64,000 bases of DNA from Nocardia inohanensis NBRC 100128 (GTDB taxonomy: Bacteria > Actinomycetota > Actinomycetes > Mycobacteriales > Mycobacteriaceae), in the NCBI RefSeq assembly GCF_001612945.1, contig NZ_BDBK01000010.1, positions 1-64,000 on the forward strand, given 5' to 3'. Of the stretch, positions 1-9,900 are shown piece by piece (position 1 is the stretch's first letter; each line of letters begins with the position of its first letter). The notes beneath the pieces were generated by a model. The model saw only the letters and a program-made list of their open reading frames with translations, did not search any database and was not told the DNA's origin. Position numbers and translations under genes: made by a program.

Positions 1-64
1 TGCTTTTGGCGGGAATCCACACAGTGGGCGTGTGGATCCCGGCCAAAAGCACGCCGGGATGACG
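1..64. repeat. Palindromic repeat, family 1, copy 1 (cut by window edge)
   Basis: The arms carry GTGTGGAT / ATCCACAC around a short centre and end in CGGGATGACG. The same layout occurs in full at 30200-30278 and as a half copy at 33376-33409. The left end lies outside the window. The copies differ in the arms but keep the pairing, as expected for a mobile or structured short palindromic element. It lies upstream of the lipase gene at 284. Confidence 0.75.
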
Positions 65-283
65 AAGGGTGGCGCCGACGAATGCAGGTCGCCGACAGAG
101 GTTGTGGCGCCCCACTTTCGTGGGTCCGCGCGGATTGGGGCACGCCACGAAATGCCCGGCTGCGGGACACGCGTGCGGCCGGTGCGCAAGAATGGCTGCG
201 CCGGTACGCGACTTTTCGGGCGTACCACCGCGCGGGTCGCGGACGCCCTCCGGCAGCGTGAGACCGAACCGCGAGGAGTGACG

Positions 284-1120
284 ATGACCCGGAACGAAAC
301 CGGTGAATTCCAGGGTGCGGGGGGCCGGATCTTCTGGCAGAGCTGGCTGCCGGATACCGAGCCGCGGGCGCTGGCGGTGATCGTGCACGGGTACGCCGAG
401 CATTCCGGGCGGTACGCGCACGTGGCGCAGCGACTCACCGAGGCCGGGTTCGCGGTGTACGCGCTCGATCACACCGGGCACGGGAAGTCGGCGGGTGCGC
501 GCGCGAACGTGGGATCGCTGGACGGCGCGGCCGACAATGTGGCATCGCTGCTGAAGCTCGCCACGGACAAGCACCCGGGCCTGCCGCGCTTCGTCATCGG
601 GCACAGCATGGGCGGGCTGACCAGTGCGTACCTCGCCACCCGCGGCCCCCTCGATATCGATGGCCTGGTGCTGTCCGGCCCGGCCGTGGTGGTCGACGCG
701 GGCAATGCCGTCGAGCGCGCCGTAGCCCCGCTGCTGTCCCGCCTGCTGCCGAATCTCGGTGTGGTGAAACTGGATTCGAAGCTGGTCAGCCGCGACCCGG
801 AGGTGGTGCGCGCCTACGACCAGGACCCGCTGGTCCATCACGGCGGCGTCCCGGCCCGCACCGCGGTGGAGATGCTGCACGCGGGCGATTTCGTGCTCAC
901 GCATCTGGACAAGCTGACCGTCCCGCTGCTGGTGCAGCACGGTAAATCCGACGGCCTGGCCAATCCGAAGGGCGCGGACCTGATCGAGCAGGGCGCGGCG
1001 TCCACCGACAAGACCGTCATCCGCTACGACGGCCTCTACCACGAGATCTACAACGAGCCCGAACAGGACAAGGTGCTCACCGACCTGGTGAACTGGCTGG
1101 AAGCCCACCTGCCCGCGTGA
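284..1120 (+). CDS. Monoacylglycerol lipase (alpha/beta hydrolase, Rv0183-like)
   Basis: The 278-residue serine hydrolase probably releases fatty acids from monoacylglycerols. The nucleophile elbow GHSMGG has its serine near residue 108. A late SDG segment (about 225) and YHEIYNE (about 252) supply the likely Asp and His of the triad. Length and motifs match the M. tuberculosis Rv0183 type (279 aa). The reading frame is open back to base 32, but that stretch runs through a palindromic repeat. A GAGGA ribosome site at 273-277 sits 6 bases before ATG 284, so this start was chosen; GTG 278 is the alternative. The stop is one base from the stop of the convergent protease gene, so little room is left for terminators. 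Confidence 0.9.
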   Translation: MTRNETGEFQGAGGRIFWQSWLPDTEPRALAVIVHGYAEHSGRYAHVAQRLTEAGFAVYALDHTGHGKSAGARANVGSLDGAADNVASLLKLATDKHPGLPRFVIGHSMGGLTSAYLATRGPLDIDGLVLSGPAVVVDAGNAVERAVAPLLSRLLPNLGVVKLDSKLVSRDPEVVRAYDQDPLVHHGGVPARTAVEMLHAGDFVLTHLDKLTVPLLVQHGKSDGLANPKGADLIEQGAASTDKTVIRYDGLYHEIYNEPEQDKVLTDLVNWLEAHLPA

Positions 1121-1121
1121 A

Positions 1122-2564
1122 CTACTTGTAGGTGCTCAGGCAAGCGGATTCGCCGTCCAGCACGCCGGTGCGGAAGGCTTGCAGCCGGACGAATCCGCTG
1201 GCCACCACCTTCCCGTCGACATCCGCGGCGGCGATCCCGTCGGCCAGCAGACCCGAGACGGCTTCGTCCAGATCGTCGGCGGAGAGCTGCAAGGTGCTGC
1301 CGGGCTGGCTGAGTGTCGTGCTGAACGCCCCCGACAGGCAGGCGGTGCGCAGGCCGGCGGTATCGGCTCCGGTCAGGCCCAGCTTCCGATCCTGTTGCAC
1401 GGCAAGCATGTAGCGGGAGACGAAGACCACGAAGGCGTTGTAGTCGCCCGCCACCAGCGAGGACAGCAGTTCGGTGTCGTCGTCGCCGCGGGCGCGTTTG
1501 GCCAGTGCGGTCACATCGGAGCCGATGGTATTGGTGGCCGGACAGTACGAAACCGGTTGCGTGGTAGTCACATTCGAGCACTTCCTGGTGACGCCGCCGT
1601 AGTCGAACTTGGGCGCCTGGGTGACCGGGAACGCCGCGGCCAGTGCTTGCGCGACCTGTTCCAGGGAGCTGCGATCCACGGTCAGCTGGGCGCCCTTCTC
1701 ACCGAACCCGAAGGTGGTGGGCAGCGTGCCGCGGCGTTGCTCCAGCTCGGCGCGGGTCATGTTCTTGCACTTGGCGGCCCCGTCGGTGTAGCCGATCTCG
1801 AAGGCGGTGACGCGTTCGAAACCGGTCCCGTGCTCGTTCTCGGAGGCGCCCGGCTCCTGATCCCGCACGGCCACCGCCGCACCCAGCACGCCGTTCAGCC
1901 CATCGGTGGTATTGATGGTGAAGTGGCGCGAATTCCCTTCCGCCACATGCCGAATGAACACGCCCGCGAAACAGTCCGCCTGCTGTTCCTTCACCACGTT
2001 CGGCGTGAACAGCCCGTTGATCCGGGCCTGCTCCTGCACCGCATGCCCGTATTCGTGGGCCAGCACGAACACCACCGACATATCGCCGAACTTCTCGGAA
2101 AGCTCCGGCAGCAGCACGCCGCGATCCCAGCCGATGCTCTGATCCACCCCGCAGTAGGCGGCATTGATCTCCTGATAGGTGGTTTCGCGGCAGAACTCCA
2201 CCGCTCGGCCGCGCGGGGCCGTTGCATCCCAGGAGATGAACCGGCTCACCGGGGTGAGTTTCCCGGGAAAGATCTTGGCGTACTCGGTGTTCCAGTACTC
2301 CTGGATATCGGCGATCGCGTTCAGCGCCAGTCGATCCACCGTCCCGCCGTCGCCGTTCTCGGCCGTCAGCGTGGCGTCCGGCACCCCGGAGCGCCGGCCG
2401 CTGGGACCGGTCGCCGATTCGGATCCGTTGAGCTCGAACGGATTTCCCGCTCCGCTCGGCACGCTCTGGGAGCCGGACTCCGGCACCAGTTCACATCCGG
2501 TGAGCGTCACGCCGGCCGTCAGAATGACGACGGCCAGCCCCGCCCGCAGCCGCGACATCCGCAT
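1122..2564 (-). CDS. Putative zinc metallopeptidase lipoprotein (HEYGH)
   Basis: This is an exported zinc protease-like protein of the neutral zinc metallopeptidase (YpfJ-type) family. The chosen start gives a signal peptide ending in the lipobox LTGC, with Cys at residue 24, so it should be anchored to the outer face of the membrane. The motif HEYGHAVQ is a typical HExxH zinc site. GGAGG lies just before ATG 2564; ATG 2558 is also possible, and an upstream ATG at 2597 lacks a ribosome site. The C-terminal half contains several cysteines and has no assignment. Its substrate is unknown. It is transcribed in the same direction as the EEP-family gene that lies upstream of it at 2664-3668. Confidence 0.8.
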   Translation of the reverse strand: MRMSRLRAGLAVVILTAGVTLTGCELVPESGSQSVPSGAGNPFELNGSESATGPSGRRSGVPDATLTAENGDGGTVDRLALNAIADIQEYWNTEYAKIFPGKLTPVSRFISWDATAPRGRAVEFCRETTYQEINAAYCGVDQSIGWDRGVLLPELSEKFGDMSVVFVLAHEYGHAVQEQARINGLFTPNVVKEQQADCFAGVFIRHVAEGNSRHFTINTTDGLNGVLGAAVAVRDQEPGASENEHGTGFERVTAFEIGYTDGAAKCKNMTRAELEQRRGTLPTTFGFGEKGAQLTVDRSSLEQVAQALAAAFPVTQAPKFDYGGVTRKCSNVTTTQPVSYCPATNTIGSDVTALAKRARGDDDTELLSSLVAGDYNAFVVFVSRYMLAVQQDRKLGLTGADTAGLRTACLSGAFSTTLSQPGSTLQLSADDLDEAVSGLLADGIAAADVDGKVVASGFVRLQAFRTGVLDGESACLSTYK

Positions 2565-2663
2565 CTCGCCTCCCGAGTACCGCGACGGGACCCCCACCGA
2601 TCCCGGGTACCCGTGACGGTGAGGCTCAGCTCCCGCGTCTTCGAGTATCCCCCCTTCGATCGC

Positions 2664-3668
2664 TCAAAGTCGCAGTACCGCAAGCACAGCGCGATGATCC
2701 GACTCCGGGATGATCATCGAACGCACCTCGGTGGCGTGGCCGCCCGCCACCAGCACCTTGTCGATGCCGATGTAGGGCCCGCCGTACTGGTCCTGCGGCC
2801 AGGTCGGCAGCGCGCCCACCCCGGTGAGTTCGCCGGCGTCGGCGTAGCGGCCGCGCAACAGGTCTCGGAACGGCTTGTGGTCGTAGGTGGCGTTGAAGTC
2901 ACCGCCCACGATGACCTGACCGGACTGCTGGTCCAGGAGTTCGCGGATGCGCCGCAGTTCGCTACTCCAAGCGTCGAAGTCCAGATTCGGTGGCATCGGG
3001 TGGAATTGGAATACCGGCACGGGGCCGCGCTCCGGGTGCATCATGGTGGCGCGCACATTGCTCATCAGAAAACCGTCCAGCTTGCGGCCGTCCTGGAGCG
3101 GATAACGGCTGAACACGCCGCCACCGGCGCCGCCGCTCGCGGGCGCGGTGAACGAGTACGGCAATTCACTCTCGAGTCCCGCCGCACGCAGCCGCTCCAG
3201 CACCTCGGGGGTGAGCTCCTCGAGGGTGAGCACCTCGATGCGATTGTCCCGCACGGCTTTCACCACGGTGTCGGCATCGGCGTGACCGAACAGCAGATTC
3301 GATTGCATGACCGCCACATCCACCCCGGGCGGGGCGCTGCCGTCCGGCCACAGCATGGGGAGCTGCGACCACATGGCGGCGACGCTGAGCAGCAAAGCCG
3401 TTGCGGCGCTGCGCCATTGGCGAGCCAGGGCGAACAGCACCAGCGCCACCAGCGCACCGACCATGGCGTAGGAGGCGAACGACGCCGCCAGCGTCAAGAT
3501 CATCACCGGCCAGCTGAAGTAGTGCAGCACCACCCCCGCGCACCCCGCCGCACAGGCGAGCCACCCCAGCACCGACACCCCGGTCCGCACCGTTCGCCGC
3601 CATCGCGGTGGGCCCGGAACCTCCCCGATCCGATCCTCCGCATACACCTGTCCCTGCACCGGCACCAT
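2664..3668 (-). CDS. Membrane-anchored endonuclease/exonuclease/phosphatase family protein
   Basis: The 334-residue protein starts with about three membrane helices (residues 28-100) followed by an EEP fold. GGDFNAT and the terminal ESDHRAV are the family's metal-binding and catalytic motifs. GIDKVLV is the other conserved strand. Members cleave phosphodiesters or phosphomonoesters of nucleic acids, lipids or sugars; here the catalytic domain is tethered to the membrane, and on which side cannot be read from the sequence. GGGGAGG precedes ATG 3668. It is divergent from the methyltransferase at 3764, with 95 bp shared between them. Confidence 0.82.
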   Translation of the reverse strand: MVPVQGQVYAEDRIGEVPGPPRWRRTVRTGVSVLGWLACAAGCAGVVLHYFSWPVMILTLAASFASYAMVGALVALVLFALARQWRSAATALLLSVAAMWSQLPMLWPDGSAPPGVDVAVMQSNLLFGHADADTVVKAVRDNRIEVLTLEELTPEVLERLRAAGLESELPYSFTAPASGGAGGGVFSRYPLQDGRKLDGFLMSNVRATMMHPERGPVPVFQFHPMPPNLDFDAWSSELRRIRELLDQQSGQVIVGGDFNATYDHKPFRDLLRGRYADAGELTGVGALPTWPQDQYGGPYIGIDKVLVAGGHATEVRSMIIPESDHRAVLAVLRL

Positions 3669-3763
3669 GCCACCTCCCCTTCCGCGGCCACCCTACCGGA
3701 GCATGGAAAAGCCGCTGACCTGCGCGACCCGCCGGTAAATGGGCTGCGCTGAGACGGCCGAAC

Positions 3764-4603
3764 ATGGCACAGTCGAAAGACGTGAGTGAATATCGCCGCC
3801 TGAACCAGGCAAATTGGGATCAGCGCGCGCCGCTGCACGCCGCCTCCGCCGACTACGCGCTGGAGCAATTCGAGCGCGATCCGTCGTTCCTCAGCGCCGT
3901 GGTGCGCTTCGATCTGCCGCTGCTCGGCGACATTCGCGGGCGGCGCGCGGTACATCTGCAATGCCATATCGGCACCGACACCCTGTCGCTGGCCCGGCTC
4001 GGGGCGACCGTGACCGGACTGGATTTCTCGCACGCCTCGATCGCGGAGGCGCGCAAGCTGGCCGAGCTGACCGGAACCGCCATCGACTATGTGGAAGCCG
4101 ATGTCTACGACGCCGTCGAGGTGCTCGGCGCCAGCGAATTCGACCTGGTGTACACGGGCGTCGGGGCGCTGTGCTGGCTGCCCGACATCCGGCGCTGGGC
4201 CGAGACCGTGGCGGGATTGCTGCGCCCGGGCGGACGGCTGTTCATCACCGAAGGCCATCCGGCCCTGTGGTCGATCGACGAATCCCGCACCGACGGGCTC
4301 GTCATCGGATTCCCGTACTTCGAAACCGCCGACCCGATGGTCTGGAACGACGCCGGCACCTACGTCGACACCCCGGGCGCGCTGACCGCGACCACCACCC
4401 ACGAATGGAACCACGGCCTCGGTGAGATCGTCGGCGCTCTCATCGCCGCCGACCTCACCATCACCGGGCTGGTGGAGCACCGCAGCATCCCCTGGAATGC
4501 GCTGCCCGGCCACATGATCGAACGCGACGGCCGCTGGGAACTCGCCGAACACCCCGAACGCCTGCCGCTGTCCTACACCCTGCAAGCCGCCAAACCGATC
4601 TAG
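3764..4603 (+). CDS. Class I SAM-dependent methyltransferase
   Basis: The 279-residue protein has the Rossmann SAM-binding start (HLQCHIGTDTLSLARLG, residues about 64-80) and the following acidic strand (VTGLDFS). A post-motif PGG segment (RPGGRLFITEG) is typical of small-molecule methyltransferases. The substrate is not evident. The start ATG lies 95 bp from the divergent EEP gene. Confidence 0.85.
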   Translation: MAQSKDVSEYRRLNQANWDQRAPLHAASADYALEQFERDPSFLSAVVRFDLPLLGDIRGRRAVHLQCHIGTDTLSLARLGATVTGLDFSHASIAEARKLAELTGTAIDYVEADVYDAVEVLGASEFDLVYTGVGALCWLPDIRRWAETVAGLLRPGGRLFITEGHPALWSIDESRTDGLVIGFPYFETADPMVWNDAGTYVDTPGALTATTTHEWNHGLGEIVGALIAADLTITGLVEHRSIPWNALPGHMIERDGRWELAEHPERLPLSYTLQAAKPI

Positions 4604-4715
4604 GCCGACGGCCGTCCGCGCTCCGGCGCGCCGCCGAATCACCATCGGCTCGAGGGAACCGGGAGGCGAGCTTCCGCGTCCGAGTCGATAGGTGATCGAG
4701 CGAGGGAGGACGCCG

Positions 4716-6080
4716 ATGGACGCGGACCGGCTGGGGCAGGCCGCGCGGGACAGTCAGCAAGGCGCCGAGCGGGAGCAGTTACGGGTCTCGCACGGGGCCG
4801 TCGACGCGGATTACGTTCAGCGCTTGGAGCATTTCGAGGGTTGGTCGCACGAGAGCATCTATGCCGCGGTGCGGGAGATGAACCCGGGCGATATGCATGC
4901 GGCGGCCGAGGCGTGGGTGAGCATCGGCAACAGCTTGAGTGGCGTCGCACCGCGGCTGCACATGCAGTTGCAGAGCGTCCTCACCGACGGGTCCGCCGGG
5001 CGGATCGCGGAGGCGGCCGACCGGGCGGCACGTGAATTCGTTCAGCGGGTACTGGATGTCGCGGAGATCGCGCACGGGACCGGGCACCGGATGACGGCCG
5101 CCGCGTTCGGCGCCGAGGCGGTGCGCAAAACCGTTCCCCCACCACCCGATACCGGCTCGACTACCACCGGATCCTCGCTATCCGACACCAGCACAACGTT
5201 TCTCGGACTCTTGCTGGGTACCACCGCTCCGGGCGATGCCCAGCAAGCCGAAGCGCACCGCGAGGAGCAGTACCGGCTCGCGCTCGCCGCACTGGAAGCG
5301 AACTACGTGCCCATCTACCCACCGGCGGGTGCGGGAGTACCGGCCTTCGCGGATGTCGAAATGCCCGGTGGTGGTGCGCAATCCACGGGCGTGGGTGTCG
5401 ATCCCGGCTCACCGCCGACCTACGCCGCGACACCGGGTGGCACTTCGCCGGGCCGCACCCACCCGGGTGCCCTGAACCTGGTCGGTGACGGTGCGGACCC
5501 CTCCGGGACTCACACAGCATCCGGGCAGCCGGCAGCCGAATCGAAGGCCGGCCGCGAAGCAGCACCGGCGAACGGATCCACGGATCCCGCAGCTACGACC
5601 GGTAGCTCCGACGACGGCACAACTCCCGCGAGTACCCGCGATTTCGAGGCCGCCGAGACCACCCCGGCCGCCGGCCCCGGCACGACCGCATCACCCGGCT
5701 CGCCCGGATCTCCCAGTTACCCCGGCACCCAAGGCAACCCGTCGGCACCCGGTATCGGCGCCTCCGCCGCACCCCGAATCTCCGGGGCTCCCGGAGTCAG
5801 CTACCCGGGCCGGCCGACCGGAACACCCGCCACCCCGATCCGATCCACGCGGGCCGCACGCAGTCAGTCTCCCGGATCGAGCTATCCGCCTGGCATGTAC
5901 GCCCCTGGCGCACACTCCGGCACCGCCGCCGACACCAACCACACCGCCCCATCGTGGCTGACCTGGCATCGCGCCGAAGAGCTCCTCGGCACCCCGCCCC
6001 CGGCCGTCCCCCCGGTCCTCGGAGCCGAAATCCTCGCCGCCCGAACCGACCTCACCCCCGAGGAGCCCGAAACCCCATGA
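4716..6080 (+). CDS. ESX/type VII substrate-like protein with Gly/Pro-rich tail
   Basis: The protein has 454 residues. About the first 140 are helical, with EAWVSIGNSL resembling the WXG/PPE-type helical hairpin of type VII substrates. From about residue 140 it becomes a long Pro/Gly/Ser/Thr-rich, probably disordered tail, with a short ordered end (TWHRAEELLG). GGGAGGA at 4704-4710 places the start at ATG 4716 rather than the in-frame GTG 4692. Its stop overlaps the start of the EspG-like gene (ATGA), so the pair is translationally coupled. Inference: an exported ESX substrate with its own chaperone. No ESX membrane genes are in the window. Confidence 0.7.
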   Translation: MDADRLGQAARDSQQGAEREQLRVSHGAVDADYVQRLEHFEGWSHESIYAAVREMNPGDMHAAAEAWVSIGNSLSGVAPRLHMQLQSVLTDGSAGRIAEAADRAAREFVQRVLDVAEIAHGTGHRMTAAAFGAEAVRKTVPPPPDTGSTTTGSSLSDTSTTFLGLLLGTTAPGDAQQAEAHREEQYRLALAALEANYVPIYPPAGAGVPAFADVEMPGGGAQSTGVGVDPGSPPTYAATPGGTSPGRTHPGALNLVGDGADPSGTHTASGQPAAESKAGREAAPANGSTDPAATTGSSDDGTTPASTRDFEAAETTPAAGPGTTASPGSPGSPSYPGTQGNPSAPGIGASAAPRISGAPGVSYPGRPTGTPATPIRSTRAARSQSPGSSYPPGMYAPGAHSGTAADTNHTAPSWLTWHRAEELLGTPPPAVPPVLGAEILAARTDLTPEEPETP

Positions 6081-6877
6081 AATGGGAATTCACCCCCGAC
6101 GAATTCATCCACCTCTGGAAAGAAACCGGCCAAGACCGCTATCCCCCACCTCTCCGCCTTCGCTCCTCGGCCCAATGGCGCGACGACCACACCCGACTCA
6201 CAACCACCCTGAACGCCCGCCTCCACCGAGACGACCCCGATCTCACCGCAGCCCTGCGACTTTCAGCCCATCCCGACTCCGCCCTGACCCTCACCGGCCT
6301 CCGCCGCCACCCGCTCCGCGCCTACGCCGCCGTCACCAACGACATAGCCGTCACCCTGGTCCAACGCCCGTCCACCCGCACCGACACCGGCGGCAACATC
6401 ATCATCGAATCCGGCACCCCGCCTCTGATCGTCTCCGTCTTCAGCGCGGTCCTGGGCACCGCCCCGCCCGGCACCGTCCAATCCGCAACAACACCGTCCC
6501 CGATCGACCACGATCCGGCAGCACGCGCTGAAACTTTCTCCCCGCCAGCGAATCCCAATATCGCGACGGCCGAGGCCGACCACCACCGCCCGCACCGCAT
6601 CACGCCCCTCCCACCGCGAGGCCGCGAGATCGCCGACACCAGACCCCCGGACCTGGCCCGCATCCTGCGCCTCGCCCACACCCGCCCCAGCGCACACGGC
6701 GACCTCACCGCCCGCCACCATCTCCGCACCGACCACCCGACTCCCCCACGACACCTGCACTGGTTCGACGTCACCGGCGACGGCCGCTACACCGTCCACC
6801 ACCGCAACGGTCACCTGCACATCACCCCCTGCTCGCCGGACACCTTGCGCCGGTGCATTATCCAGTTACTCAGATGA
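6077..6877 (+). CDS. EspG-family ESX secretion-associated protein
   Basis: The N-terminal segment TPDEFIHLWKETGQDRYP and the later RAYAAVTNDIAVTLVQ resemble EspG proteins, the cytosolic chaperones that bind PPE-type substrates and keep them secretion-competent. The length (266 aa) is close to the family norm. The middle (residues 155-210) is proline-rich and less conserved in look. The start was fixed by the 4-bp ATGA overlap with the substrate-like gene, although the frame is open upstream. The stop codon abuts a palindromic repeat. Confidence 0.75.
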   Translation: MKWEFTPDEFIHLWKETGQDRYPPPLRLRSSAQWRDDHTRLTTTLNARLHRDDPDLTAALRLSAHPDSALTLTGLRRHPLRAYAAVTNDIAVTLVQRPSTRTDTGGNIIIESGTPPLIVSVFSAVLGTAPPGTVQSATTPSPIDHDPAARAETFSPPANPNIATAEADHHRPHRITPLPPRGREIADTRPPDLARILRLAHTRPSAHGDLTARHHLRTDHPTPPRHLHWFDVTGDGRYTVHHRNGHLHITPCSPDTLRRCIIQLLR

Positions 6878-6957
6878 TTGGAGTTTTGCTCCACGAACAG
6901 CCCTGCTCGATCAGGAAACTGACTGTAGGCGGCTGAAAGTGGAGCAAAACTCCAATC
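6876..6957. repeat. Palindromic repeat, family 2, copy 1
   Basis: The ends are GATTGGAGTTTTGCTCCAC and its near-perfect inverse, about 80 bp apart. Each end is itself a small hairpin (GGAG-TTTTG-CTCC). The reverse complement aligns along its whole length, interior included, with the copy at 23722-23802. It starts inside the stop codon of the EspG-like gene and ends 5 bp before the convergent glnE stop, so it may act as a two-way terminator. Confidence 0.85.
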
Positions 6958-6962
6958 GGCGA

Positions 6963-9900
6963 CTACTCACCACCGAAGACGCGCTCCACCACCGTCTTCG
7001 CGCGGCGGGTGACGCGCATGTAGTGGTCGAGGAATTCGGAGCCGTCGTCGTTCGGCCAGCCGGCGACCTTGGCCACCGCCGAGAGCAGGCGGCCGGGGCC
7101 GGGGAGCTGGTCGGCGGATTTGCCGCGAACCAGGACCAGGGCGTTGCGGGCTTTGGTGGCGGTGAGCCAGGCGTCGCGGAGCAGGGCGGCGTCGGTGGGG
7201 TCGATGAGGTCGGCGGCCTCGATGGTGTCCAAGGATTCGAGGGTGGAGGTGTTGTGCAGGGCCGGGACCTTGTCGGCGTGCTGAAGTTGCAGGAGTTGCA
7301 CTGTCCATTCGACGTCGGCCAGGCCGCCGCGGCCGAGTTTCGTGTGGGTGGCCGGGTTGGCGCCGCGCGGGAGGCGTTCGGCGTCCACGCGGGCCTTGAT
7401 GCGGCGGATTTCGCGGACGCCCTCCGGGGACATGCCGCCTTCGGGGTAGCGGATGGGGTCGACGGTGTGCAGGAAGCGGGTGCCCAGGTCGGCGTTGCCG
7501 GCGATGAAGCGGGCGCGGAGCAGGGCTTGCACTTCCCAGGATTGGGCCCATTGGGAGTAGTAGGCGGAGTAGGCGGCCAGGGTGCGGACCAGCGCGCCGT
7601 TGCGGCCTTCGGGGCGGAGGCCGGCGTCCACCTGGAGGGGCGGGTCGGTACTGGGGGCGCCGAGCAGGCGCTGCACTTGTTCGGCGACGCTGATCGCCCA
7701 TTTGACGGCGACGGTCTCGTCTTCGCCGGGGCGGGGGTCGCAGACGAACAGGACGTCCGCGTCGGAGCCGTAGCCGAGTTCCATACCGCCGAGCCGGCCC
7801 ATGCCGATCACCGCGAAGTCGGCGGGGGCCGGTTTACCGGATTCGACTTCGCCGGCGCGGATTACGGCTTGCAGGGAGGCTTCCAGGGTGGCGATCCAGA
7901 CCGAGGAGAGGGCTTCGCAGACCTGGGGGACATCGAGCATGCCGAGCACGTCGGCCGAGGCGACGCGGGCCAGTTCGTGGCGGCGCAGCGAGCGGGCGGT
8001 GGCAACGGCGCGCTTCGGGTCGTCGTATCGGCCCGCGCCGGAGAGGATTCCGCGTTTCACGTCGCTGGGCTGGGTGGCCAGCAGCAGCGGGCCGTTGGGG
8101 CCGTCGGCATACATGCGGATGGTTTCGGGCGCGTTGATGAGCAGGTCGGGCAGGTAGGCGGAGGAGCCCAGCACGATCATCAGGCGTTGCGCGATTGCGC
8201 CTTCGTCGCGGAGTTCGCGCAGGAACCAGATCTCGTTGTCCAGGCCCTCGGAGACGCGGCGGTAGGCCAGCAGGCCCGCGTCGGGATTCGGTGTCTCGCC
8301 GAGCCATTCGAGCAGGGTGGGCAGCAGCAGGGCTTGGATGCGGCCCTTGCGGCCGACCTCGCCGGTGAGCGCCTTGAGGTGGCCGAGCGCGTTCTCCGGC
8401 GCCGCGTAACCGAGCGCCGCCAACTGACGGACGGCGGCTTGCGGGGACAGGCGCAGGGCGTCGGCATCAAGGCGCGCAACCGATTCCAGCAGCGGACGGT
8501 AGAAGAGCTTGGCGTGCAAGCGCCGCACCCGCACGGCATTGCGTTTGATCTCGCTGGTGAGCACGCCCACCGCGTCCTGCCGCCCGTCGGGGCGCATATG
8601 CGCGGCGCGCGCCAGCCAGCGCATGCCCTCCTCGTCCTCGGGGGCGGGCAGGGTGTGGGTGCGCTTGAGTCTCTGCAACTGCAAACGGTGTTCGAGCAGG
8701 CGCAGGAATTCGTAGGAGGCGGTGAGGTTGGCGGCATCGTCGCGGCCGACGTAACCGCCCGCGGCGAGCGCGGTCAACGCCTCCACGGTGCCCTGCACGT
8801 GCAGTGATTCATCGGCCTTGCCGTGCACCAATTGCAGCAGCTGGACGGCGAATTCGACATCGCGCAGGCTGCCGTGCCCGAGTTTGAGTTCGCGTTCGCG
8901 CAGATCGGCGGGGACCAGGTCCTCGACGCGGCGGCGCATGGCCTGCACGTCGGCGACGAAGTCGGGGCGTTCGGAGGCCGCCCACACCATGGGCATCAAG
9001 GCGTCGCGGTACTGCCCGCCCAGGTCGAGATCGCCGACCGCGGGCCGCATTTTGAGCAGTGCCTGGAATTCCCAGGTCCGCGCCCAGCGCTTGTAATAGG
9101 CGATATGCGATTCCAGGGTGCGCACCAGCGCGCCCGCTTTACCCTCCGGCCGCAGCGCCGCGTCCACGTCGAAGAAGGCCGAACTGCCCACGCTCATCAT
9201 TTCGGCGGCGAGCCGGGTGGCGGTGGTGTCGGCGGGTTCGGCGACGAAGATGACATCCACGTCGGAGACGTAATTCAGTTCCCGCGCACCGCATTTGCCC
9301 ATGGCGATGACGGCCAGCCGCACCGGCACCGGCCGGTCGGCGCAGACCCGGGTGACCGCGACCGACAGCGCGGCGGTCAGGGCGGCGTCGGCGAGATCGG
9401 TGAGATGCTGCCCCACCGTCTGGTACGGCAGTACCGGTTCGTTCTCCACGGTGGCCGCCAGGTCGATGGCCGCCAGCAGCATCAGCTGATCGCGATACCG
9501 CTTGCGCAGCAACCCAACCGCTTCCGACCCGGCGATGCCCGCGCGGTACAGCATGGGTGCGGCGTTCGGCCCGGTCTCGGGCGTCGCCTGCACGGCGTCG
9601 AGCAGGCTGGCGAGCACCTCCGCCCGCGAGGGCAGTTCGCGCCGCAGCAGCAATTGCCACGCCGCCGGATCGGCCACCAGGTGATCACCGAAGGCGCTCG
9701 ACGAGCCGATCAGAGCCAGCAGCCGCCCGCGGAACGCCACATCGGTGCGCAAGGCGGAATCGACCGCAGCCCAATCGTTTCCGAGCTGCTCGCGCAGGCG
9801 AATGAGGGTCAGCAGCGCGAGATCCGCATCGGGCGACCGCGACAGCGCCCACAACAGTGGCACGCTCTCCACGTTGTCCCACGCCAACTCTCGAAGCGAA

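Noticed and set aside
1179..3752. 857-codon open frame on the plus strand, antisense to two genes
   Set aside because: It is opposite to a protease with HEYGH and a signal peptide and to an EEP protein with family motifs. Its own product is a low-complexity His/Arg/Gly-rich sequence, as expected in the antisense frame of GC-rich genes.
6939..8807. 622-codon frame on the plus strand within glnE
   Set aside because: Antisense shadow of glnE, Gly/Ala/Gln-rich without domain motifs; glnE is unmistakable.
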